Shown: positions 43,709-52,414, counted from the stretch's first letter. The stretch is 64,000 nt of DNA from JABHIE01 sp964584805 (GCA_964584805.1 CAZPAY010000006.1:50280-114279), one strand, 5' to 3'. Numbers and translations: made by a program. Notes: generated by a model from the letters alone, not told the origin.

Positions 43709-45787
43709 GTGTTGCTTTCTGTCTTCCTCATCGGGGTGATTTCACTGATCTTGCCCCAAGAAATTGAGCGTCCTGCTCTGCCGGCTTCGCTGGCATCTGA
43801 CGCTCATGCGGTAGATCTATACGATAATTGTTTTCAGGGAGATGCCGCTTCTCGCCAGGCTTCCGCAGAGGAATTCCTCACAGTTCTGGCTCGCGTTTCT
43901 GATGACACAAGGCTTTCTTTCCTGGTACTGCTCGCTGGTTATGACTGTTTGCCGGTTGCCCTCGATGCGGCTTTTCGTGATTTGTCTCACGATTATCTTC
44001 GGGCGTCTTCCGACATTCAGAGCCTCGTGCAGACTTCGACATCACTAGTCGACCACGCTCGATTCCGCGGTATTCTGCTCTCTGCGGGTTATCTAGAGTT
44101 GGCTGACCCCGCCACGATTGAGGCGCTCGGTCGTTTGTTGGCACACCCTGATGTTTCCTCTGCTGCGCGGGAAGCCCTCCGGATGTTGACCCTGCAAGAA
44201 TTTGCCAACGCCCAAGAATTTGGTGAATGGTGGGCAACCCACGCGCAGCTTAACCGTTCCTCCTGGATATTGGCGGCTCTTAAAGCAGCGAATAAGCGCG
44301 AAATAAATCTTTGGCGTTTGCGCCTGCAGAGTAATGCGGCTGAGGATGTTCTCGCGGCCATCTCTGAATCCACGATGGAGGTTAGGAAGCTTGGCTATTT
44401 GGCTATGCGCGGCATGGCAAAGCCAGAGTTGCCTTCTGATGATTCGCCCGAGGCGGTCGCCTTGCACCATGCCTTCGAGAAAGAGCCTTTTCTTGAGTTG
44501 CGCCTTGAGTTGCTTACTTTGATTCCTCATTTCATGTCGAGTGAGGCCGCTGTCGATTTGCTTAATCGTGCTATGAACCGCCCCGACCCCACTGAGCAAG
44601 ACGAGGCGGCACGCGCATTGCAACTCATTGAGCCAAAGCATATGGCGCGCCAAGCTCTTGTCGAGCGTTTAAGGCTCATCTACGGGGGCGTTCATTCTCA
44701 AGAGTTGCGCAGTGATTATCGACTTTTGTTGATGAGTAGCCTCGAAGCCGTGGGCCCGGGGCCTGAACAACCTCAGTCCGCGATTTCTGCTTTACTAATG
44801 AATGCCCTAGCAAATGAGTTAAACCAAAAAGTTCGCACTAAGGTTTATGCTGTGGCAGGGATTTTTGGTGGTGCTGAGTTTCGGGAAACCTTGCTCCCTC
44901 ACTTGCTCCCTGAATCGCATAATGAAAGAGATCGTTCGGCGGCGCTTGATGCCTTAGTGCGGATTGCGCTTGATGCAGGCGAGCCGGATAGTTTGCTGGT
45001 TCAGTTGCATGTGATGCTTGCCGATCCGCTCGAAATGTTGCGCTATCGCGCCCTCAAGGGCATTCAGCAATTGAAGACACCTGCCTGCTTGGCGCTCATT
45101 CCACCTCGTTTGAGTTTCGAGGAAGCCACCGCCTTGCGGGGAGAGATGCTCTCGATATTGAGCACGGCATCGGCAGATGGTGCATTGGAGGCTCTTTTGG
45201 CGCTTAGCCCATCCAAGAGCGAGCGCGAGGTCTGGGACGCATCCTTGCTCATGCAGGTTGGGCAGGATTATGAAGAACTTGAGCTGGCTTTGGCCGCTCT
45301 GCAATCTGCGTCTGAGTGGCATTCCGCCCTTAAGTTGGCGGATGGGTTTTTGAAAGAGGGCCTCAGTGAGGAGCAGCTCGTGGCAATCAACCTTCATCAC
45401 ACCCGTTTGCAGGCTCAATGGCTGATTCATGATGGAATTGCCGATGAAAGGAAAGCAGACGCTGCAGAAGATAGCCTAGGGCGTCTCCTTCAGGCCGCTG
45501 AGCTTGAGCCAGCAGAATCTGAATGGCCCATGCTCGCGGGTAAACTGTACTTCTTGCAATCCCGCCCCGAAAAAGCCTTTGCGGCTTTCCAAAGCGCGTT
45601 GGCTTCAAATTTGCCTCTCCCCGAGCGTTGGCCTATTGCGTTGCTGGCATTAGAAGCAGCGTTGCAATCAGGGGATCGCGAGGGCGGGTTGGGCCTGGCC
45701 ATCACGATGGGGGAGCCTCCAGCCGAGTTCTTGGATTTTTACAATCAGCTCAGGTCTTCCCTGGAATCCCTTGACCCCACGCAGTAA
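43709..45787 (+). CDS. Exported HEAT-repeat protein of unknown function
   Basis: A 692-residue protein starting at GTG 43709 with a short hydrophobic signal (MLLSVFLIGVISLILP). The rest is almost wholly alpha-helical, with HEAT-like repeats (VSSAAREALRMLTLQEF, RSAALDALVRIAL, YRALKGIQQLKTPACLALI) up to about 480 and TPR-like helices near the end (AELEPAESEWPMLAGKLYF). No catalytic motif is visible. Such scaffolds are abundant in planctomycetes and mediate protein contacts. It lies 9 bases after the aroDEK fusion and is followed by a tRNA gene, so it is probably the last coding gene of the run. Confidence 0.75.
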   Translation: MLLSVFLIGVISLILPQEIERPALPASLASDAHAVDLYDNCFQGDAASRQASAEEFLTVLARVSDDTRLSFLVLLAGYDCLPVALDAAFRDLSHDYLRASSDIQSLVQTSTSLVDHARFRGILLSAGYLELADPATIEALGRLLAHPDVSSAAREALRMLTLQEFANAQEFGEWWATHAQLNRSSWILAALKAANKREINLWRLRLQSNAAEDVLAAISESTMEVRKLGYLAMRGMAKPELPSDDSPEAVALHHAFEKEPFLELRLELLTLIPHFMSSEAAVDLLNRAMNRPDPTEQDEAARALQLIEPKHMARQALVERLRLIYGGVHSQELRSDYRLLLMSSLEAVGPGPEQPQSAISALLMNALANELNQKVRTKVYAVAGIFGGAEFRETLLPHLLPESHNERDRSAALDALVRIALDAGEPDSLLVQLHVMLADPLEMLRYRALKGIQQLKTPACLALIPPRLSFEEATALRGEMLSILSTASADGALEALLALSPSKSEREVWDASLLMQVGQDYEELELALAALQSASEWHSALKLADGFLKEGLSEEQLVAINLHHTRLQAQWLIHDGIADERKADAAEDSLGRLLQAAELEPAESEWPMLAGKLYFLQSRPEKAFAAFQSALASNLPLPERWPIALLALEAALQSGDREGGLGLAITMGEPPAEFLDFYNQLRSSLESLDPTQ

Positions 45788-45810
45788 GGCGTTAAACTCT
45801 TCGTCCGCAT

Positions 45811-45886
45811 CGCGGGGTGGAGCAGCAGGCAGCTCGTCGGGCTCATAACCCGGAGGTCGTAGGTTCGAATCCTACCCCCGCTACCA
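45811..45886 (+). tRNA. Initiator tRNA-fMet (CAT)
   Basis: A 76-nt tRNA with encoded CCA. The anticodon stem CGGG/CCCG has the three G-C pairs typical of initiators, around loop CTCATAA with anticodon CAT. The acceptor stem starts CGCGGGG and ends CCCCGCT, leaving C1 opposite U72 unpaired, as initiators need a weak first pair (E. coli has C1-A72). TTCGAAT is the T loop. It stands alone 23 bases after the HEAT-repeat gene. Confidence 0.97.
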
Positions 45887-45895
45887 AAACTCAAA

Positions 45896-45926
45896 GTCAG
45901 CCTCGCTCCGCGCGGCTGGCTTTTTT
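45896..45926 (+). terminator. Rho-independent terminator after tRNA-fMet
   Basis: GTCAGCC (45896-45902) pairs with GGCTGGC (45914-45920) with one G-T pair, and six T follow at once. It begins 9 bases after the tRNA CCA end and would close the rightward run. Confidence 0.8.
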
Positions 45927-45969
45927 GTTTGGCTGAGACAAATTGTTCACCCAGCAATGATTGTGGTAA

Positions 45970-46413
45970 TTAGGACTTTTTGTGAAGCGCGCAAAGGGTG
46001 CCGCACAAGAGCAGTAAATTGCCAAGAATCTTTTGCCATGCGATGACCACCCCTGTGCCACAGCCACAGTCGAAAGCAACATCAAGCCATGGGCCCCCCA
46101 TCTCAGCGGATAAGCTAAGGGACCGCAGGAGGATGGCCGTTGTAAAGGCCATCAGGAGTCCCGCAAGGACAAGCCCGCTTCCACGGCGTAAAGGGCCGAG
46201 GAGTAGCGACAGCCCGCCTAGGAGCTCTATCCAGGGAAGGGCGATTCCGGCCGTGTTGAGCAACCACGAGGGCTGAGTGGGCAGGATGTCGTAGCCATGC
46301 ACGGCTTTCAGGAAATCGGTGGGGTCGGCAAGCTTTGCGAGGGCATATCCCACATAGATCAGACCGGCAAGTCGGGTAAGCCAAGGGAGGCTTTGGGAGA
46401 GAGCTGGCCTCAT
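45970..46413 (-). CDS. MauE/DoxX-like membrane protein
   Basis: A 147-residue integral membrane protein with four hydrophobic segments. RLAGLIYVGYALAKLADPTDF, HGYDILP and LPWIELLGGLSLLLG resemble the DoxX/MauE family; a lone cysteine pair FDCGCGTG lies before the last helix, as in MauE-like proteins, which take part in disulfide or thiol handling in the envelope. The start overlaps the rhodanese gene as ATGA, so the two form a pair. A role in thiol or sulfur oxidation is inference. Confidence 0.77.
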   Translation of the reverse strand: MRPALSQSLPWLTRLAGLIYVGYALAKLADPTDFLKAVHGYDILPTQPSWLLNTAGIALPWIELLGGLSLLLGPLRRGSGLVLAGLLMAFTTAILLRSLSLSAEMGGPWLDVAFDCGCGTGVVIAWQKILGNLLLLCGTLCALHKKS

Positions 46414-46928
46414 TTCTTATCTCCAGGGCTGGGATTGCCCGCAGTTTCAAGCCCGGACTGGACCCACGCTTCAAGGCCACCTTCGTAAACATGGATGACT
46501 TCGGGCATCAAGCCGTATTGATAAACCAGATCATGGGCGAGGAATAGACTGTCTTCGCAATCACCACCGTTGCAATAAACCACTACCATTGAGGCGTGGC
46601 TTAAGGAGGGCAATAGCTCAGGCAGATAATCCTCTTGATGGTAATGGTCAACGACAAGGGCGCCCGGGATGTGTTGCCGGGCAAATGACTCTGGGTCGCG
46701 GGCATCGAGGAGGAGAATGCCGCCTTCTTCTGGGCTAAGAAACTCAAGTAACTGGGAAAGCTCTTCCGTCTCAAGGACGGCGAAGCCATGCTCAGCTGCA
46801 ATCGGTTGGAAGTAGTCTCTCGAAGGAGTAATCCCAGCGGGATGGATCGCATTGGCCAAAAATGCCAAGCCAAGCCCAATAATGAGGAAGGCGATGGCTT
46901 GACCAAGAAGTGTGGAGGGCTGTTTCAT
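46410..46928 (-). CDS. Membrane-anchored rhodanese-like protein
   Basis: The 172-residue protein has one N-terminal membrane helix (AIAFLIIGLGLAFLANAI), then a rhodanese domain facing the periplasm: GILLLDARDPESFARQHIPGA and the active-site Cys in VVVYCNGGDCEDS, followed by VYEGGLEAW. It is expected to transfer sulfane sulfur or act as a thiol sensor. It is paired with the MauE/DoxX-like gene by an ATGA overlap. The second Cys four residues after the active one is worth noting. Confidence 0.86.
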   Translation of the reverse strand: MKQPSTLLGQAIAFLIIGLGLAFLANAIHPAGITPSRDYFQPIAAEHGFAVLETEELSQLLEFLSPEEGGILLLDARDPESFARQHIPGALVVDHYHQEDYLPELLPSLSHASMVVVYCNGGDCEDSLFLAHDLVYQYGLMPEVIHVYEGGLEAWVQSGLETAGNPSPGDKK

Positions 46929-46960
46929 CCGTAGAATTTAGTTTAGGGTGGCTGGTTGGT

Positions 46961-46998
46961 GTAAAAAAGAAACACCCCGCCTCGAAAGGCGGGGTGTT
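46961..46998 (-). terminator. Strong rho-independent terminator of the 47033-48115 gene
   Basis: AACACCCCGCC (46971-46981) pairs perfectly with GGCGGGGTGTT (46988-46998) over a six-base loop; on the minus strand the stem is followed by CTTTTTT. It lies 35 bases after the stop of the exported protein. A second small hairpin (AACCCC/GGGGTT) sits between. Confidence 0.9.
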
Positions 46999-47032
46999 AA
47001 CTGGAAACCCCGAGGGGTTGCCAAGGCTAAAC

Positions 47033-48115
47033 CTAGTTCATGTGGTGGAGACCGTTAGAGAAACCAGCAACCGTTGCAGCACTCAAGTTACCCGTGTGCT
47101 CAATAGCCTGGGTGTACAAGTGTGGTGGAAGGGCAGGAAGGTTAGTCGTCAAGCTACCAGCGGAACCCATTGCCAAAGGCGTTGGAGGCAGGAAGTTAGG
47201 ATAGTCAATCAAGAGAGTACCACCAAGGACACTTATCTCGCCAGCGGCCATTGTGGCTACGAGGCTGTAGTTGTTACCTGTTGGGTTAGTTACAGCCCAT
47301 GTACCCTGTGAACCAGCTTTTATCTCAGTTGAGGTGAAGTCAACGGTGTCAGCAGCGCCTGGAGCTGAGCTGTAGTAAGCGTTGGTGTCGTTAGACATGC
47401 CGTAGAGCTTCACACCAAATGATGCGAAAGGCACGCCACCGAACCAGTAGCAACCAACGATAGCACCTGCGAGAGTGTCATCCCATACGAAGAAATCTTC
47501 TGTGCGATAGCCACCACGGGTGAGGAAAGGACCAGTTGCATCGTCTTCGTATACAACAGACCAGTTGAACTGACGGTCAGTAACGCCTGCATCTTCCGTT
47601 TGAAGAGTACACTCGTAGCCACCGGAGAAGTCAAGCCAGACCTGCCAGCAAGAAAGGCCGTTAGCGCCAATATCGCCAGGAAGACCGCTGACCATGTAAC
47701 CACAGTCAGGGTTTGGCCAGTTGATAGGTGCATCACATGCAACGCCTTCGTTGTACATCACGATGGTGACGTTGAGGGAGTTACCAGCAGCATCAGGTGT
47801 ACCTGAGCAGTAGAGCCACTCAAAGCCGTTGACTTGCTCAGTACCGGAAATACCGCGGTCTGGGAAAGCACCTTCGTCAAGGTAGGACTGGAAAGCACCA
47901 GGAGTGGTGTAGTAGTTACCGATGATGCTGTTGTTATAAACGACATCAGGGCCCATACGCATTTCTGGTGAAGAGGACACAAAACCGGTGTCTACACGGT
48001 ACACGCCAGCAAATTCTGGAGTGGCAGCTTTCTTAAAGTTAGCTGTCTGAGTTTGCGCAGAGGCGTTTGCTACGAGAGCAAGGACTGCGATGCCAGTGAG
48101 GATGTTACGGAACAT
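47033..48115 (-). CDS. Secreted protein of unknown function, monocistronic
   Basis: I do not recognise the family. The 360-residue protein has a clear signal peptide (MFRNILTGIAVLALVANASA, cut before QTQTAN) and a beta-rich, Gly/Asn/Asp-rich mature part with seven Cys residues (EWLYCSGTPDAAG, GVACDAPINWPNPDCGYM, SCWQVWLDFSGGYECTL, IVGCYWFGG), which suggests disulfides and export. There is no membrane helix or sorting signal at the C-terminus. A good ribosome-binding site (AGGAGA, 6 bases before ATG), a leader of over 100 bases and a strong terminator suggest high expression as a single gene. It could be a surface or matrix protein. Confidence 0.78.
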   Translation of the reverse strand: MFRNILTGIAVLALVANASAQTQTANFKKAATPEFAGVYRVDTGFVSSSPEMRMGPDVVYNNSIIGNYYTTPGAFQSYLDEGAFPDRGISGTEQVNGFEWLYCSGTPDAAGNSLNVTIVMYNEGVACDAPINWPNPDCGYMVSGLPGDIGANGLSCWQVWLDFSGGYECTLQTEDAGVTDRQFNWSVVYEDDATGPFLTRGGYRTEDFFVWDDTLAGAIVGCYWFGGVPFASFGVKLYGMSNDTNAYYSSAPGAADTVDFTSTEIKAGSQGTWAVTNPTGNNYSLVATMAAGEISVLGGTLLIDYPNFLPPTPLAMGSAGSLTTNLPALPPHLYTQAIEHTGNLSAATVAGFSNGLHHMN

Positions 48116-48432
48116 TTAGTTCTCCTAAAAAGCCTAGGTTTTCTCAAGGGAGGGGATGTGAGTTTTGACGCTCACGTTAGGTGCCGAAGGACTCGATGGG
48201 AACCGAGGACGCCGGACTTCTCTTACAGGTGTATCCCGTTTTCGGACCTTTGTCCAGTATTCTTATGAGAAAAAGCCATTATTTTTGAGAAATATAGGAA
48301 GTTGCGAAAGGCGTCTTACCATGTTGCTTTGCGCCATGTAGGAGTTCGCAATTCGGGCAAGTTGCTTTAACTACTAGGTTTAGGGCGATTCGGTGCTTGC
48401 GAAAAAGGCGAATCTGGCTTGATTTTAGGAAA
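48116..48432 (-). promoter_or_regulatory. Promoter and leader of the secreted-protein gene
   Basis: This 317-base stretch has no certain gene. On the minus strand TGGACA (48256-48251), a 17-base spacer and TACACC (48233-48228) form a weak promoter candidate. The leader includes GTGAG/CTCAC around CGTCAAAA and ends in AGGAGAACTAAATG. The part next to the rhodanese gene (48280-48432) can be read without a start codon as RKHRIALNLVVKATCPNCEL, which recalls ribosomal protein bL32, but the codon choice is odd (see findings). Confidence 0.38.
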
Positions 48433-48777
48433 TCAGAGAGAATGACGGCTTGAATAAGTCGGCATCGTTTTGTCAATTTCCAAGGCCCAGCGATCGACCC
48501 CGCCAGTGAGATTCCAGACATCTCTTTCGCCTGTGGCCTGCAGCATCGCGCAGACTCTTGCGGAGCGAATGCCATGGTGGCAAATGATGACCGCGGGCGG
48601 CTCGTTTTCAGCTTGGGCGACATCCTCAAGCCAGCCATAGAGTTGGCTCATAGGCAAGTGAATGACGCCAGCCATCGGGCAATAAGCAATCTCGTTGTCT
48701 TCGCGAATGTCAATCAAGCAAAGTTCCTCACCTTGATCGAGCCGTGCCTTTAATTCGCAGGGGGTGAGCGACAGCAT
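48433..48777 (-). CDS. Single-domain rhodanese-like sulfurtransferase
   Basis: Cytoplasmic protein of 114 residues. CLIDIREDNEIAYCPMAGVIHLP is the N-terminal half (shown in parts: LIDIREDNE, AGVIHLPMSQL), and VIICHHGIRSARVC holds the active Cys in the CHHGxRS form; NLTGGVDRW closes the fold. It may deliver sulfur to enzymes such as those for thiamine or tRNA modification; the partner is not known. It lies 1 base after the unknown gene at 48779 and so probably belongs to the upp operon. Confidence 0.9.
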   Translation of the reverse strand: MLSLTPCELKARLDQGEELCLIDIREDNEIAYCPMAGVIHLPMSQLYGWLEDVAQAENEPPAVIICHHGIRSARVCAMLQATGERDVWNLTGGVDRWALEIDKTMPTYSSRHSL

Positions 48778-48778
48778 G

Positions 48779-49804
48779 TTAAGCGGAACTTGCGCCTTTA
48801 AGGTAGTACACCATCATGTACTCTTCGGCTGTGCGAGTCGGCCCTGGCAAACTTTTGATGCGCCGCGCGGCTGCCTGCAGGTAACGCACCCGATAGAAGC
48901 GATAAGCTGCCACGGCTCCGACCCGACCTTGCTGAGGCATTTGCGCCATCCCCAGGGCATCGCCTGCCTCTTCAGGGCTTAAGCTCGTGCGCCCACTTTC
49001 TTCCATGAATTGCTCAAGCGAGTGGATTTGTTCGGTCGGAACCCCGATGAGGAATTCATGGAAAGCCATGCGTTCGTCTTCGCTGAGTTCGGATTGAGCA
49101 AAGTACTCGACAAACTGCGGATCACATCCTGCTTGTAGCAAACGCATAATTTCGGAAACCCCGAGCAAGGTTCCTAAAGCGAGGCGTACTTTTCGGCGGG
49201 CGCCCCATATAGCTTCAAGTAGGGGGTAGAAGCCACGGATTTCTGTGCGCGCGCCTCGATCCCAGAATTGAATCAAGTGGCGGACCGCCTCGGTGCGTGT
49301 TTCGAGCGAACGGTCGGAGTCCATGGCTACGGAGCCTAAGACTTCCGCTGTGAGGCGGCCGTAAATGCATCGATGCAATGCTGAGTCAACATCTGCACCC
49401 AAGGGCGATGTTTCAACAGGACCGGCAGGTTGGACTTGCTCACCAATGTGATCGAGAAGCCGCCAGAGGTTGAGTTTGGCTAGGACCAACGAGCGATTGA
49501 CGATAGCCCGTGTGGGCAGGAACATATCGAAGTCGGCGTCGTTAGCCTCGACAAGTAAATCAACGAGTGTGCCCAAACTGCGACGCCTCTTGCCTAGGGC
49601 TTGTTCTTGTAGAACTGGTGGGAATAAAGCTAGGGAATCAGCGAGCGACTCAACCCGAATGAGTTGGGCGTTCATGGAGTCGAGGAAGGCGGCCTTGTCA
49701 GTGTGACCGCTTTTTTTTGTTGCCTCCCACACATCGCAAATGGTGCGTTGCTCTTCATTTAAGAAGGGCGAACTTAAACCAAAAGGGGGAGTGTTTTGTG
49801 TCAT
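48779..49804 (-). CDS. Conserved-looking protein of unknown function
   Basis: I do not recognise this 341-residue protein. The ATG at 49804 (MTQNTPPFGLSSPFLNEEQR) is chosen since it lies 4 bases after the upp stop; a longer frame would overlap upp by 29 bases. It is mostly helical, without signal peptide or membrane segment. LVDLLVEANDADFDMFLPTR and EIRGFYPLLEAIWGARRKVR are its most regular stretches, and DSALHRCIYGRLTAEVLGSVA suggests an all-helical core. No catalytic or nucleotide-binding motif is seen. It sits between upp and a rhodanese gene. Confidence 0.65.
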   Translation of the reverse strand: MTQNTPPFGLSSPFLNEEQRTICDVWEATKKSGHTDKAAFLDSMNAQLIRVESLADSLALFPPVLQEQALGKRRRSLGTLVDLLVEANDADFDMFLPTRAIVNRSLVLAKLNLWRLLDHIGEQVQPAGPVETSPLGADVDSALHRCIYGRLTAEVLGSVAMDSDRSLETRTEAVRHLIQFWDRGARTEIRGFYPLLEAIWGARRKVRLALGTLLGVSEIMRLLQAGCDPQFVEYFAQSELSEDERMAFHEFLIGVPTEQIHSLEQFMEESGRTSLSPEEAGDALGMAQMPQQGRVGAVAAYRFYRVRYLQAAARRIKSLPGPTRTAEEYMMVYYLKGASSA

Positions 49805-49808
49805 TGCG

Positions 49809-50432
49809 CTATGTGGCAAAAAGCCTGTCGCCAGCATCGCCTAAGCCGGGCAGAATGTAGCCCACCTCATTTAAGCGTTCGTCGAGGCCGCATAAATGAA
49901 TCGCAACATCAGAATGAGATTTTTGTAGGGCAGCGGCACCTTCTGGGGCGCCAAGGATGCCAAGGAAGGTAATGCGTCGGCAGCCCCATTTCTTTAAGAC
50001 ATCAATTGCCGCAATGGCGGAGCCGCCCGTTGCGAGCATGGGGTCTACGACGAGGCAACAGTCAGATGGCTGGCCACTTGGAAGTTTTTCGTAATACGCC
50101 ACAGGCGTTAATTTTTTCTCGTCTCGATAAAAGCCGAGATGTCGCACATCAGCTTGAGGAATCAATTGGTGGATGCCGTCGACCATGCCGAGGCCGGCGC
50201 GGAGGATAGGCACAATCGTGATGTGCTCTTGAAGTGCCGAACCCGTGTGTGCTTGCAGCGGAGTTTCTACGGAGCTCGGCGTTAGCTTCAAGTCGCGGGT
50301 GGCTTCGACCGCCAATAAAAGAGTCATTGCGTGCACATGGGCGCGGAATTGTTCAGGCGTTGTATTCCGATCGCGGAGGCGAGTGAGGCGGTCTGCCACA
50401 ACGGGGTGGGTCGATACGTTTAGCGTGTTCAT
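49809..50432 (-). CDS. upp: Uracil phosphoribosyltransferase
   Basis: Pyrimidine-salvage enzyme that makes UMP from uracil and PRPP. HPVVADRLTRLRDRNT is the usual N-terminus, PILRAGLGMVDGI the substrate loop, LVVDPMLATGGSA the PRPP-binding motif, and GYILPGLGDAGDRLF the uracil-binding C-terminal signature. 207 residues. It diverges from the sulfatase-fold gene with 44 bases between the starts. Confidence 0.97.
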   Translation of the reverse strand: MNTLNVSTHPVVADRLTRLRDRNTTPEQFRAHVHAMTLLLAVEATRDLKLTPSSVETPLQAHTGSALQEHITIVPILRAGLGMVDGIHQLIPQADVRHLGFYRDEKKLTPVAYYEKLPSGQPSDCCLVVDPMLATGGSAIAAIDVLKKWGCRRITFLGILGAPEGAAALQKSHSDVAIHLCGLDERLNEVGYILPGLGDAGDRLFAT

Positions 50433-50476
50433 CTGAGGGTGAGCTTTGAAGAAGAGATGATATACAATGTGGCCTC

Positions 50477-52414
50477 ATGAAGTCGACAACAAGGAGTCAT
50501 TTTGTTCTGTGCTTTGCATCCAGCATGCTGGCTGCTGGCCTGGTTGATTGTTTCTTTTTGGAAACAGATCGGCGCACTGGGTTGTGGTTGACTGAGGTTT
50601 TGCTCGTTATCGCCTCGCTTTTGATGGGCTGGATTTGGTCCTACCCCGCCCTTCTGTTGCATCGACGGCTTCCCCTGACTTCAGAGCGATGGTTGGGCTT
50701 GTCTTGGGGTTTTGCTTTTGCAGCGGTTTTGGTTTTCCCCCTTTTTGATATTGGGCGTGATTGGGGCATTTTGCACCATCATTCTGGGCTCTCCGTTGCT
50801 TTTGCGGTATTTGCAACTCTTTGTTTACAGCCTTTCCTGGGCTTCATATTGTCCAAGTCGATGCCCGCGCATTGGCGGGTTTCAGGGCGATGGAGCTTTG
50901 CATTGTCTTCCATCTTTTTGGTTGGATTTGCTTTGCAACTTGAAAACACTTGGCGTGAAGAGTCGCTTTATCTAGTCCCGCCTGCAGGATCACAGTCTGC
51001 GGCCGCAAAACCAGATGTTGTTTTGCTCGTCCTTGATACTTTGCGCGCTGATTCCATCCATAAGCAGTGGGAGGGGCAGGCCCTCACGCCTTGGCTTGAC
51101 GAATGGTCACAAACGCGCCGTGTTTATTCGCGGGGGTATTCCGGCTCTATGCATACGCCGCCGGGGCATGCATCTCTGTTCACTGGCTTGTATCCGGCCG
51201 AAAATGGCACTTTGAATCTCGGTGACATTCAAATGCCTGACTCAAACTTCGCTTTGGCAGAAATGTTACGCGCTTATGGCTACCGCACTCTGGGCCTAAC
51301 GAGTAATGTGCGCATCGGCAATGGCATGGGCTTTGAGCAGGGTTTTGAGATTTACGATGACAGCTTGGTCAATAGCGATGATGTCTTTTTTTATGGTCCC
51401 CGTCGTTTTTTTCGCACTTCCTTAATTCGGGGTATCGGTGGTTCAGCCTTGGGGCGCGCGGGCGGCGCATTGGTGAAAACATTGGCGCGCGGTGGGCAAC
51501 TTGAATTGACCGCTGCTCAAACCACCGAAGCGACCATTGCGATGCTGGATAAGGCCGCGCTGCAGAAAGATGAACCGCTCTTTTTGTTCGTCAATTACAT
51601 TGACCCGCATCTTCCGTATTACACTCGCGAAGACTTGGCACTCGACTTCCAACCTAACTTGAATCGCCCCGATTTAGATGCGATTCGATTAGACATGGTC
51701 GCTTTTCATCATGCGCTCGAAAAACTAGGTAAAGACCTGTCTGATTTCGAGGTGACTCCTGACGCGCATGAGAGGTTGCGCTGGATTAAGGAAGCCTATT
51801 GGGAGCAATGCCGACAAGTAGACGAAGGCGTGCGAGACTTGCTCCTCGACTTGAAGCGTCGTGGTCGCTTGAGCGAAGACGCTATCGTATTGATTACCGC
51901 CGACCATGGTGAGCACCTCGGCGAGCACGAATTGTTTTTGCACTCAGGTAGTATTTATGAGCCGTTGGTGAATGTGCCCTTTGTTTTGCAATGCCCTGGT
52001 TTAGATGCCGGCCATTCTGCTCAACCTGTGAGCGGTGTGGATTTGTACCCGACCGTTTGCGCGGCGATGGGTATTGAGCCACCCTTAGAGATGCCAGGAG
52101 TGGCCCTTCAGGGGAAGTTCCCTATTGACCGCCCGATTCGATTTGAAGCGAGAAATTTGCGTGGTTTTATTCGCGGCTCACATAAGTGGGTTGCCTACGA
52201 CAATGGTCAGCGTCTGAATTGGGCAGAAGCCTACGACTTGGCGCAAGACCCAGCCGAAATGCATAATTTGATGGAGCTGGCAAACCCTCCCAAATGGGTT
52301 GCGGAAGGGCTTGTCAACCCACCTGTTTTGCCGTCTGAACAAGCCGTCGAAATGCGCCCCGTTGCTAACCCCGAATTGATGCAGCAATTGGGTTACGCAG
52401 ACCAAGTGCAATAA
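50477..52414 (+). CDS. Membrane sulfatase-fold hydrolase/transferase without the formylglycine Cys/Ser
   Basis: The 645-residue protein has about five membrane helices (residues 10-150), then an alkaline-phosphatase-superfamily domain of the sulfatase type: VVLLVLDTLRADSI (metal ligands), TADHGEHLGEHELFLHSGS (ligands), and the nucleophile region SMHTPPGHASLFTG. The Cys or Ser that becomes formylglycine in sulfatases is Thr227 here, and the usual C-x-P-x-R pattern is absent. Thr is the nucleophile in phosphoethanolamine transferases and is found in many membrane sulfatase-fold proteins, so a phospho-group transfer or hydrolase role is as likely as sulfatase activity. It stands alone between upp and deoC. 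Confidence 0.8.
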   Translation: MKSTTRSHFVLCFASSMLAAGLVDCFFLETDRRTGLWLTEVLLVIASLLMGWIWSYPALLLHRRLPLTSERWLGLSWGFAFAAVLVFPLFDIGRDWGILHHHSGLSVAFAVFATLCLQPFLGFILSKSMPAHWRVSGRWSFALSSIFLVGFALQLENTWREESLYLVPPAGSQSAAAKPDVVLLVLDTLRADSIHKQWEGQALTPWLDEWSQTRRVYSRGYSGSMHTPPGHASLFTGLYPAENGTLNLGDIQMPDSNFALAEMLRAYGYRTLGLTSNVRIGNGMGFEQGFEIYDDSLVNSDDVFFYGPRRFFRTSLIRGIGGSALGRAGGALVKTLARGGQLELTAAQTTEATIAMLDKAALQKDEPLFLFVNYIDPHLPYYTREDLALDFQPNLNRPDLDAIRLDMVAFHHALEKLGKDLSDFEVTPDAHERLRWIKEAYWEQCRQVDEGVRDLLLDLKRRGRLSEDAIVLITADHGEHLGEHELFLHSGSIYEPLVNVPFVLQCPGLDAGHSAQPVSGVDLYPTVCAAMGIEPPLEMPGVALQGKFPIDRPIRFEARNLRGFIRGSHKWVAYDNGQRLNWAEAYDLAQDPAEMHNLMELANPPKWVAEGLVNPPVLPSEQAVEMRPVANPELMQQLGYADQVQ

